Assembly: GCA_947499925.1 (NCBI GenBank)
Contig: CANMQR010000032.1
Span: forward strand, 1 to 6,846
DNA length: 6,846 bases
Source: Neisseriaceae bacterium
Lineage (GTDB): Bacteria; Pseudomonadota; Gammaproteobacteria; Burkholderiales; UBA11063
Direction of reading: 5' to 3'
Both the position numbers and the translations under genes were made by a program. Numbering within the stretch: the stretch's first letter is position 1; every line of letters begins with the position of its first letter. The notes beneath the pieces were generated by a model. The model was not told where the DNA came from. It was given only the letters and a program-made list of their open reading frames with translations, and did not search any database. Shown here in pieces: positions 1-6,635 of this stretch.

Positions 1-2
1 AA

Positions 3-119
3 TATATAGAGCCATTGATTTGTGGCGAAGATTATCCGGAGTATAGTAAGGGATTACCTGATTATCTCAGATTATCCTATACTAAAGTAGCTAAAAAGCT
101 TAATGTGTTTAAAAGTTAA
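3..119 (+). CDS. C-terminal end of an upstream gene, possibly PPi-dependent 6-phosphofructokinase (5'-partial)
   Basis: An open frame enters from the left edge and ends at TAA 117-119, giving 38 residues. Its core reads EPLICGEDYPEY, then KGLPDYLRL, then a basic tail ending KKLNVFKS. From memory this resembles the extreme C-terminus of long-form pyrophosphate-dependent phosphofructokinases, which have a 'PLI-GED-P-Y-GLP-Y-L' pattern followed by a KKL tail. The match is short and recalled rather than searched, so the product is tentative. That the stretch is coding is better supported: the frame is open to the edge, its composition is protein-like, and it stops 22 bases before the next start on the same strand, as in an operon. 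Confidence 0.5.
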   Translation, partial: YIEPLICGEDYPEYSKGLPDYLRLSYTKVAKKLNVFKS

Positions 120-131
120 TAGTATTTTTAT

Positions 132-136
132 AGGTG
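132..136 (+). promoter_or_regulatory. Ribosome binding site deciding the grxD start
   Basis: AGGTG lies 5 bases before ATG 142. It favours that start over the in-frame ATG at 103, which lies inside the upstream gene, has no comparable purine run in front of it and would add 13 residues not typical of the family. Confidence 0.55.
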
Positions 137-141
137 ATAAA

Positions 142-450
142 ATGACAACATTAGAAAAAATCAAACAACAAGTAACTGATAATAAAGTTGTACTGTATAT
201 GAAGGGAGATCCTAAGTTTCCTTTATGTGGGTTTTCGGGGCGTGCAGCTAAGATATTATCTTTATGTGGAGTTAAGGAATATCTAAGTATTAATGTACTA
301 GCGGATGATGAAATTCGTCATGGGATAAAGGAATATTCTAATTGGCCAACAATTCCACAATTATATATTAATGGTGAATTAATTGGTGGCTCTGATATTA
401 TGGCTGAGATGTATGAATCAGGTGAGTTGCAAGAGCTATTAAATAAGTAG
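142..450 (+). CDS. grxD: Monothiol glutaredoxin, CGFS type (Grx4/GrxD)
   Basis: A 102-residue cytoplasmic monothiol glutaredoxin. Proteins of this family bind a glutathione-ligated [2Fe-2S] cluster, often as a dimer or with BolA, and pass clusters to iron-sulfur proteins. Visible features are the glutathione-contacting Lys21 in YMKGDP, the active-site motif CGFS at residues 29-32, the cis-proline segment NWPTIPQLYINGE at 67-79, and GGSDI at 82-86. Length and motif order match single-domain family members such as E. coli GrxD. The start at 142 is preferred over the in-frame ATG at 103 because it has a ribosome binding site and gives the usual N-terminus (MTTLEKIKQQV). The gene sits 22 bases after the upstream stop and 6 bases before nnrDE, so it is probably co-transcribed. 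There is no sign of damage. Family assignment is very secure; the particular cluster recipients here are unknown. Confidence 0.95.
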   Translation: MTTLEKIKQQVTDNKVVLYMKGDPKFPLCGFSGRAAKILSLCGVKEYLSINVLADDEIRHGIKEYSNWPTIPQLYINGELIGGSDIMAEMYESGELQELLNK

Positions 451-456
451 AAATTA

Positions 457-1944
457 ATGCCAAACCGTTTTTTAAGTATTGCGCAAATCCGCCATATCGA
501 AGCTGATGCAATTAATAAGTTCAAATTAAACCTAATGGATATAGCAGGGTCTAAAATTGCGCAGTGGGTCACAAAAAATCGTCCAAAAAAAGATAAGGTT
601 TTAGTACTGGTTGGGCGCGGTAATAATGGTGGGGACGGAGTAATTGCTGCAATCAATTTACTAAAAGCTGGTTTTGTAGTTTCTATACTTCCTGTTGCGA
701 GAAATTTAAACCCTACTACAGAATTATTAATTAATGATTTTACCCAACTAAAAGGTCGTGTACTTACTAGGACTCCAACAGCATTAGCTTCATACAATTT
801 AATTATTGATGCGATTATTGGTATTGGTATTACAAATCAGCTTGACACTAAACTAAATAATTTGATTGATTTAGTTAATCAAAGTGGTAGTTTTGTTTTA
901 TCGGTTGATACACCTACCGGTCTTGATCCATTTACTGGTGAAGTTTTTGGTAATGCAATTAGGGCTTTGCATACTATTACTTTTATTAGTGATAAACCAG
1001 GTTTTTATACAGGAAGTGGTATTGATTTAGTTGGCAAATTATCAATTGAACCCCTAGTTAATATAGATGATTTTAAAATAGCCAAGGCTATAATTCCAGA
1101 TGTACTAGTTAATGATTTAGCAATGATTGATTGCTCTCCTTTAGTACGTAGAACATATAACACCAATAAAGGCACTTTTGGTACTGTGGTAATTGTTGGT
1201 GGTAATGTTGGAATGCATGGTGCTTTGTATCTTGCGGGACGTTCTGCTATGCTTTGTGGTAGCGGTAAAGTTATTTTATGCCCCTTAGATAAGAGTTTTG
1301 CCCCTGATATGGTTATGCCAGAACTGATGATTACCAAACCAAAAGATGTACTAAAAAACTTAGAGCAATATTCGGTGGTGGTGCTTGGTCCTGGATTTGG
1401 AGAGGATCAAGTCTCAATTAATTTCTTACGAAAAATATTAAAACATAAGACACAAACTAAGTTTGTTTTTGACGCGGATGCTCTTAACTTGATAGCTAAA
1501 AATCCAGAGTTAGAATCGCAGTTTAAGGATTTGCCAAATAAAATTATTACGCCACATCCAGGTGAGGCGGCGCGGTTACTAAAAACAACTGTACTAGAAA
1601 TAAATAGTAATCGATTTAAATCATTAAATAATATGTATCTTCAGTTTAATTCAGTAACCTTGATAAAGGGCGCTGGATCATTAATAAAAGATAATGATAA
1701 TGTCTATTTAAACCAAACTGGCAATATGGCATTATCAAATGCAGGACAGGGTGATACATTATGTGGCATAATAGCGGCATTTGTAGCCCAAGGTATGAGT
1801 TTATCTAGTTCTCTTAGGTTGTCAGTGTTTTTACATGGAAAAGCGGCAGAATCTTTGGCAAATTCAATTGGTTACAATGGAATATTAGCCTCCGAAGTTG
1901 CACTTACTGTTCGAAATTTATTAAATAACCTGCTGTATTCATAG
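457..1944 (+). CDS. nnrDE: Bifunctional NAD(P)H-hydrate epimerase / ADP-dependent NAD(P)H-hydrate dehydratase
   Basis: A 495-residue cytoplasmic metabolite-repair enzyme of the YjeF type. The N-terminal half interconverts R- and S-NAD(P)HX; the C-terminal ribokinase-like half dehydrates S-NAD(P)HX back to NAD(P)H using ADP. In the epimerase domain (about 1-210) one sees GRGNNGGDG at 53-61, DAIIGIG at 118-124 and DTPTGLD at 151-157 (usually D-P-S-G-L-D). In the dehydratase domain (about 225-490) one sees NKGTFG at 237-242, GPGFG at 311-315, DADALN at 339-344, TPHPGE at 365-370, KGAGS at 404-408 and GQGDTLCG at 430-437 with the expected Asp433. Total length matches E. coli NnrDE-type fusions. 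The ATG lies 6 bases after the grxD stop with no clear Shine-Dalgarno sequence, suggesting translational coupling. Both domains look intact. Its link to the cyanophycin-like genes downstream is probably only positional. Confidence 0.95.
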   Translation: MPNRFLSIAQIRHIEADAINKFKLNLMDIAGSKIAQWVTKNRPKKDKVLVLVGRGNNGGDGVIAAINLLKAGFVVSILPVARNLNPTTELLINDFTQLKGRVLTRTPTALASYNLIIDAIIGIGITNQLDTKLNNLIDLVNQSGSFVLSVDTPTGLDPFTGEVFGNAIRALHTITFISDKPGFYTGSGIDLVGKLSIEPLVNIDDFKIAKAIIPDVLVNDLAMIDCSPLVRRTYNTNKGTFGTVVIVGGNVGMHGALYLAGRSAMLCGSGKVILCPLDKSFAPDMVMPELMITKPKDVLKNLEQYSVVVLGPGFGEDQVSINFLRKILKHKTQTKFVFDADALNLIAKNPELESQFKDLPNKIITPHPGEAARLLKTTVLEINSNRFKSLNNMYLQFNSVTLIKGAGSLIKDNDNVYLNQTGNMALSNAGQGDTLCGIIAAFVAQGMSLSSSLRLSVFLHGKAAESLANSIGYNGILASEVALTVRNLLNNLLYS

Positions 1945-1954
1945 CGAAAATTTT

Positions 1955-1958
1955 GGAG
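1955..1958 (+). promoter_or_regulatory. Ribosome binding site deciding the start of the tandem Mur-ligase gene
   Basis: GGAG lies 9 bases before ATG 1968. A TTG in the same frame at 1953 overlaps this site and has no separate ribosome binding site, so ATG 1968 is the better start and the protein is 972 residues rather than 977. Confidence 0.6.
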
Positions 1959-1967
1959 TTATATTGC

Positions 1968-4886
1968 ATGAAAACCATCTCAAATGATATAAATGAAGTT
2001 CAAATTCCTATCGCTGCAATAACTGGTACTAATGGAAGGACTACCACCTCAAGAATGGTAGCTCATATGTGGAAACTAACTGGAAAGATTGTTGGGTTAA
2101 CCACTACAGATGGTATTTATGTCGATGGTAGTATGACTTTTGAAGGCGACACAACAGGCCCTAGATCAGCAAAGATGGTCTTAGAGAACCCTTTAGTTGA
2201 GGTGGCGGTCCTTGAAACCGCAAGAGGCGGACTGCTTAGAAGTGGTATAGGTTATAAATATTGTAATGTTGGGGCATGTCTTAATGTAACTGCTGATCAT
2301 CTTGGTTTGGGTGGTATTAATTCTCTTGAAGATTTGGCAAAAATTAAGCGAATTGTGGTTGAGTCAGCTCGAGATACTGCCGTACTGAATGCTGATGATA
2401 TAGAATGTATAAAGATGCCTTCCTTCATAACTGCTAGCAATATCTTGTATGTTACGCTTACAGAAGACAATCAAATAGTTAAAGAACATATAAGATTGGG
2501 TGGTAGTGCTGTAGTTTTGGAAAAACACCAAAATGGATCTATGATTGTGATATATGATAAAAATCAGGCAAAGCAGGTACTATTTGCAAGTTTAATCCCA
2601 GCAACAATCAATGGTTTAGCAATGCACAATGTACAAAATGCAATGTTTGCCGTTGCTATTTGTTATAGCATGGGCATGAGTTTGGAAAATATAAAAAATG
2701 GACTATTAACTTTCAAAACTGATTTTTCTCAGGTTCCAGGACGCTTAAATATTTATGATGAATACCCGTTCAAGGTTTTGATGGATTATGCTCACAACCC
2801 TGCAGCACTTAAAGTAATTGGTGAGTTAGCACAAAGGATGGAAGTTAAAGGTAAGCGCACATTGTTTTTATCAGCACCGGGAGATAGACGTGATGAAGAT
2901 ATTATCGAGTTTGGGGCTATAGCATCTGCATATTTTGATAATTATATTATTAAACAAGATGATGGCTTACGTGGGCGAAATAGTGGTGATGTTCCTAAAC
3001 TATTGAAGCAAAGTTTGATTGATAACGGAGTTAAAGAAGAAAATATTGTAGTTATACTTGATGAGGTGGCTGGGGTTGATTATGCTCTTCGAAATGCTCT
3101 AGATGGTGATTTGGTTGTATTATTAGCTGATAAAATAAAACGTAGCTGGGATCAGGTGGTTAATTTCAAGCAAGTATTATCTACTAAGAAACCTGATGTT
3201 TCTGATACGAGGTTGATGGGGCCAAATATTTATTTTTATGATACTGGTGCGGTTCTTGACGTTCTACTGTATGGTAAAGATATAGAACATATTCCAGAGA
3301 TTATAAAACTTTGGGAAATTGAATTAAAAAGAGTAATGACTGCTTTAAACTTAATAGAATATAAAACTGGAATTCGTATATATAGTAGAGGTTTTAAGTA
3401 TGCGGTATCATTCCCGCCTGATTTATTGAATTATGGAATGAGTGTTTTATGTCAAATTTGGGCTTCGGTTTATAATAAATATATAAATGGTGAATTTGAG
3501 CCATTACAGAAAATACTTGATACTATTGAACCTGAAATTAGACAAGAACTCAATTTAAAATATCGTGAAATATGCAAAGAAGCATCTAAGCGCTCCCTAA
3601 ACGTTTTTTTGAATAATTCTAATATTTGTATAGGTTCGGGTAAATACGGATTTAGAGCTGATATAAATAATATTTCTCTAAAGGATATCCCTTGGGACAA
3701 TATTAAGGAAGTTCCCGCTGTATTAGTAACTGGCACTAATGGCAAAACAACTACGGTTAGAATGACTGCTTATATTGCTGGTCTTACTGGTAAGACAGTT
3801 GGCTACTGTTCTACAGATTGGGTAATGATAGGTGATGAAGTTGTAGAAGAGGGCGATTTATCAGGGCCTGCTGGTAGCTTGGAAGTTATGACTAATCCTA
3901 ATGTTGAGATTGCAGTATTAGAGGTTGCTCGTGGTGGTTTAGTTAGGCGTGGAATAATTGCGAATTATGTAAAAGGGTCAACGGTTATTAATATATCTGA
4001 AGATCATATGGGACAAGATGGTATTGAAAATTTATCCTCTATGGCTGAGACCAAAAGTTTGGTTTATAATGCAGTAAAAAAAGATGGCTATTCGATAATT
4101 AACCTAGATGATAAAGAGATAGGGAAATTTGTAGATAAGGTTATGGGTAAGAAAATATTTATTACCAAGCGAACATTGTCAGAGATAAGTCTATATATAA
4201 AAGATGCAGAGCATATATGTTTTATCAAAGATAATGCTTTTTATTGGAAAACTCGTGATCAGGAATTTATGATTGCAACTTTTTCTGACACCCCAATTAC
4301 GGTTAATGGTAAGGCATTACATAATATTGAAAATGCAATGAATGCAATTTGTTTATCATATGTATTAGGTTTTACGTGGGACGATATTGCTAAAGGCTTA
4401 AAAACTTATGAAAATACAGCACAAAATAATAGGGGACGTACTAATGTTTTTAGATATAATGATGGTACTATAATTCTTGATTTTGCTCATAATCCATCTG
4501 CTATCGGAGCAATTTTAAGCATGGGGCGCACATACCTAGGCGATAATTCAAAATTATATATGTTACTTGGAAATACGGGTAATCGTGTAGATTTAACTGA
4601 TGGACTTTGTCAAAAAGCAATTGATCATAAGGTTGATGTAGTATTGATAAAAGAGATGCTTAAGTATTTGCGAGGTGCAAAGCCTGGAGAGTTATCCCAA
4701 AAGATAGAAACTACCTTACTAGAAAAAGGTATGAAAAAAGACCAATTAATCATGATTGGCGATGAGAAACAGGCTCTGGAATATACATTTAATACGCTTA
4801 AATCAGGAGATGTATGTGTATTTTTATGTCATTCTAATACAGCTAAAATCCTTGAAGAGTTAAATAAACGTACAGAATTAATTTAA
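1968..4886 (+). CDS. Cyanophycin-synthetase-like protein: two Mur-ligase modules joined by a CphA N-domain-like segment, no ATP-grasp domain
   Basis: A 972-residue cytoplasmic ligase, probably ATP-dependent. Residues 1-400 resemble the C-terminal Mur-ligase part of cyanophycin synthetase CphA: P-loop GTNGRTT at 20-26, DTTGP at 61-65, ETARGG at 83-88, NVTADHLG at 106-113, HNVQNAM at 220-226, DYAHNP at 273-278 and PGDRRDED at 304-311. Residues about 412-580 resemble the CphA N-terminal domain, with GPNI at 418-421, a helical REICKEASKR at 533-542 and GSGKYGFR at 556-563. Residues about 583-972 are a second Mur module: GTNGKTT at 589-595, DLSGP at 630-634, EVARGG at 652-657, NISEDHMG at 675-682, HNIENAM at 785-791, DFAHNP at 838-843 and GNTGNRVD at 868-875.

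Canonical CphA (about 870-900 residues) is N-domain, ATP-grasp, Mur. Here the ATP-grasp domain that adds Asp to the backbone is absent, and the N-domain-like segment runs straight into a Mur P-loop. Module 1 has Arg24 in place of the usual P-loop Lys. The start is ATG 1968, preceded by GGAG. The gene lies 26 bases before cyanophycinase, so a beta-linked aspartyl peptide product is likely. Calling it simply 'cphA' would overstate the evidence; another amino-acid ligase or a polymer synthetase with altered specificity is possible. Confidence 0.88.
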   Translation: MKTISNDINEVQIPIAAITGTNGRTTTSRMVAHMWKLTGKIVGLTTTDGIYVDGSMTFEGDTTGPRSAKMVLENPLVEVAVLETARGGLLRSGIGYKYCNVGACLNVTADHLGLGGINSLEDLAKIKRIVVESARDTAVLNADDIECIKMPSFITASNILYVTLTEDNQIVKEHIRLGGSAVVLEKHQNGSMIVIYDKNQAKQVLFASLIPATINGLAMHNVQNAMFAVAICYSMGMSLENIKNGLLTFKTDFSQVPGRLNIYDEYPFKVLMDYAHNPAALKVIGELAQRMEVKGKRTLFLSAPGDRRDEDIIEFGAIASAYFDNYIIKQDDGLRGRNSGDVPKLLKQSLIDNGVKEENIVVILDEVAGVDYALRNALDGDLVVLLADKIKRSWDQVVNFKQVLSTKKPDVSDTRLMGPNIYFYDTGAVLDVLLYGKDIEHIPEIIKLWEIELKRVMTALNLIEYKTGIRIYSRGFKYAVSFPPDLLNYGMSVLCQIWASVYNKYINGEFEPLQKILDTIEPEIRQELNLKYREICKEASKRSLNVFLNNSNICIGSGKYGFRADINNISLKDIPWDNIKEVPAVLVTGTNGKTTTVRMTAYIAGLTGKTVGYCSTDWVMIGDEVVEEGDLSGPAGSLEVMTNPNVEIAVLEVARGGLVRRGIIANYVKGSTVINISEDHMGQDGIENLSSMAETKSLVYNAVKKDGYSIINLDDKEIGKFVDKVMGKKIFITKRTLSEISLYIKDAEHICFIKDNAFYWKTRDQEFMIATFSDTPITVNGKALHNIENAMNAICLSYVLGFTWDDIAKGLKTYENTAQNNRGRTNVFRYNDGTIILDFAHNPSAIGAILSMGRTYLGDNSKLYMLLGNTGNRVDLTDGLCQKAIDHKVDVVLIKEMLKYLRGAKPGELSQKIETTLLEKGMKKDQLIMIGDEKQALEYTFNTLKSGDVCVFLCHSNTAKILEELNKRTELI

Positions 4887-4902
4887 TATAATATAATTGA
4901 AA

Positions 4903-4907
4903 AGAGG
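4903..4907 (+). promoter_or_regulatory. Ribosome binding site of cphB
   Basis: AGAGG lies 5 bases before ATG 4913, within a longer purine run (4899-4907). It is among the strongest translation signals in the window and supports the chosen cphB start. Confidence 0.6.
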
Positions 4908-4912
4908 TAAAT

Positions 4913-5731
4913 ATGGTGGTAGATACAAAAACGCAAAGAGGGTATATAATTCCAATTGGAGGGCGCGAAAGTAAATTAGCAAATCCTAAGGTTTTAGAAA
5001 AATTTGTTCAGTTATCAGGTGGGAAGAATGCTCATATAGTAATTATTCCAACAGCATCGGAGCTATCTGATACTGGAGAGAACTATGTGAATTTATTTAA
5101 AACTCTTGGTGTGAAATCGGCTTATAGTTTAGAAATTCAAAAACGGGTTGATACTTCAAAAACTGATTATTTAGAGAAAATTCAAGGAGCAACGGGGATT
5201 TTTATGACTGGTGGTAATCAGTTATTATTATCTACTACTCTAGGTGGAACACCGGTTGCACAATTAATTAGACGTAAGAATCAAGCAGGTGCCAATGTTG
5301 CTGGTACATCAGCAGGTGCAGCGTTTATTCCTGAACATATGATAGCAGGTGGGCAGCCAGGCTTGATGCCACGAGGAAGTATGGTGGTACTAGCTCCTGG
5401 TTTGGGCTTAACTAATAAAATTATAGTTGATCAGCATTTTTCTCAGCGTGATCGCTTGGGGCGACTACTAACGGCATTATCATACAATCCATTTATAACT
5501 GGTATTGGAATTGATGAAGATACTGGAGCTTTTTTGGGGCCAGATAATGTAATTGAAGTAGTTGGTAGTGGGATGTTAACTATTGTAGATATGTCACATC
5601 TTGATTATTCTTCAGTCCATAAGGCATCAGCTGATGAGCCAATTAGTTTGGTGGGTATACGGATGCATACTTTGGTGTCAGGTGCACGTTATGATGCACT
5701 AAATCATATTGCATATCCACATCAAGATTAA
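4913..5731 (+). CDS. cphB: Cyanophycinase (peptidase family S51)
   Basis: A 272-residue serine peptidase of family S51. Known cyanophycinases cut multi-L-arginyl-poly-L-aspartate into beta-Asp-Arg dipeptides, a linkage ordinary proteases do not attack. The N-terminus has the family's strand and glycine turn (YIIPIGG, 11-17) and IIPTASE at 44-50. GGNQ at 100-103 supplies the substrate-contacting Gln103. The nucleophile elbow GTSAGA at 131-136 gives catalytic Ser133. DQHFSQRDRLGRL at 173-185 carries the expected His175 and the arginines typical of CphB-type members rather than of PepE aspartyl dipeptidases. The length is usual for the intracellular form, and no signal peptide or membrane segment is visible, so it should act in the cytoplasm. 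It lies 26 bases after the ligase gene and 21 before iaaA, as expected for a degradation pair. Specificity for true cyanophycin is uncertain because the neighbouring synthetase is atypical. Confidence 0.93.
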   Translation: MVVDTKTQRGYIIPIGGRESKLANPKVLEKFVQLSGGKNAHIVIIPTASELSDTGENYVNLFKTLGVKSAYSLEIQKRVDTSKTDYLEKIQGATGIFMTGGNQLLLSTTLGGTPVAQLIRRKNQAGANVAGTSAGAAFIPEHMIAGGQPGLMPRGSMVVLAPGLGLTNKIIVDQHFSQRDRLGRLLTALSYNPFITGIGIDEDTGAFLGPDNVIEVVGSGMLTIVDMSHLDYSSVHKASADEPISLVGIRMHTLVSGARYDALNHIAYPHQD

Positions 5732-5739
5732 AATAGTTT

Positions 5740-5744
5740 AGGAG
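5740..5744 (+). promoter_or_regulatory. Ribosome binding site of iaaA
   Basis: AGGAG lies 8 bases before ATG 5753, in the 21-base gap after the cphB stop, and supports that start. Confidence 0.6.
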
Positions 5745-5752
5745 TACATTTA

Positions 5753-6616
5753 ATGACAAAAGCACGTATAATAATTCATGGTGGTTGTGGGGCGCACGAA
5801 GATGCAAAGACTACTTTTGCTACTTATCATGAGCATTTATTACCTATTATTCAAAAATCTCATGAAAACTTACTAAAATGTGATGATGCTATAGAAGCAG
5901 CATTATTCGCAGCAAATCTATTAGAAGATAATCCTATATTTAATGCAGGTACTGGTTCTAGGTTGCAACAAGATGGACAGGTGAGAATGTCAGCTTCAAT
6001 TATTGATAGCTTAAATAACAAATTTGCTGGAGTGGTAAATATCCAGGATGTACAGTATCCATCAAGAGTTGCACATCGTTTGATGTCAGAACGTCATAGT
6101 ATTATGGGTGGTGAGATGGCTACCAAATTTGCTCGAGAAAAACTAAACATTCCGTATTATAATCCGATCACACCTAGACGTTATGAAGAGTATTTGGAGT
6201 TTAAAAAAGGGTTGACTGGTACTATTGGAGTAATCGCACTAGATAGCAAAGGCGTTATTTGCGCTGTTACTTCAACTGGTGGTGTTGGTTTTGAAGTTCC
6301 TGGGCGTGTTGGTGATAGTGCTACAGTTGCTGGTAATTATGCAACTAGTAGTATGGGAATAGCGTGTACTGGTATCGGTGAAGAAATTATTAATCTTGCA
6401 GTTGCCGCCAAAACTAATACGCGAGTGGAAGATGGCATGGATCTAAATGTTGCGGTTAATAAGGCTATTGCTGAGAGTAATGAAAGAGGTTACTATGTAG
6501 GGTTAATTGCTTTAGATAAATTTGGTAATGTAGCAACTGGTTCAACTGTACAAGCACAGGCATTATACGCTTATCATGATGGAGATAAATACACAACTTT
6601 CTATGATCAAATCTAG
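5753..6616 (+). CDS. iaaA: Isoaspartyl peptidase / plant-type L-asparaginase (Ntn-hydrolase, family T2)
   Basis: A 287-residue Ntn-hydrolase precursor. Family members cleave themselves before a Thr and then hydrolyse beta-aspartyl dipeptides, and often L-asparagine. The N-terminus shows IIHGGCGA at 7-14 and FNAGTGS at 63-69, both usual in the alpha subunit. The predicted cut is between Gly156 and Thr157 in GTIGVIALD, giving subunits of about 156 and 131 residues. STGG at 174-177 and PGRVGDS at 183-189 supply the expected beta-subunit substrate residues, including Arg185 and Asp188. TGIGEE at 206-211 is the oxyanion and substrate glycine loop. The chain is somewhat shorter than the common 310-320 residues, but all core motifs are present. 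There is no signal peptide, so it is probably cytoplasmic. Coming directly after cyanophycinase, it most likely finishes the breakdown by splitting the released isodipeptides into Asp and a second amino acid. Family assignment is secure; substrate range is inferred. Confidence 0.93.
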   Translation: MTKARIIIHGGCGAHEDAKTTFATYHEHLLPIIQKSHENLLKCDDAIEAALFAANLLEDNPIFNAGTGSRLQQDGQVRMSASIIDSLNNKFAGVVNIQDVQYPSRVAHRLMSERHSIMGGEMATKFAREKLNIPYYNPITPRRYEEYLEFKKGLTGTIGVIALDSKGVICAVTSTGGVGFEVPGRVGDSATVAGNYATSSMGIACTGIGEEIINLAVAAKTNTRVEDGMDLNVAVNKAIAESNERGYYVGLIALDKFGNVATGSTVQAQALYAYHDGDKYTTFYDQI

Positions 6617-6626
6617 AGTTTTCTAG
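6613..6626. terminator. Small hairpin at the end of iaaA, weak terminator candidate
   Basis: CTAGA and TCTAG form a perfect 5-bp stem around a GTTT loop, overlapping the iaaA stop codon. The stem is AT-rich and is not followed by a T-run, so its strength as an intrinsic terminator is doubtful. The stronger repeat hairpin downstream may do this job instead. Confidence 0.25.
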
Positions 6627-6635
6627 CGTCTTATG

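Noticed and set aside
103..141. Longer grxD start at ATG 103
   Set aside because: It overlaps the upstream gene, lacks a ribosome binding site and adds an atypical N-terminus; ATG 142 is better.
318..797. 159-codon open frame on the minus strand
   Set aside because: It overlaps the ends of grxD and nnrDE, both certain by motif, and its translation has no recognisable domain; it is an antisense shadow.
1005..1337. 110-codon open frame on the minus strand
   Set aside because: It lies wholly inside nnrDE, antisense to the conserved dehydratase start region, and has no family features.
1953..1967. TTG start for the tandem Mur-ligase gene
   Set aside because: The TTG overlaps the GGAG that serves ATG 1968, so it cannot use that site itself.
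3470..3745. 91-codon open frame on the minus strand
   Set aside because: It lies antisense to the N-domain-like segment and second P-loop of the tandem Mur-ligase gene; no independent support.
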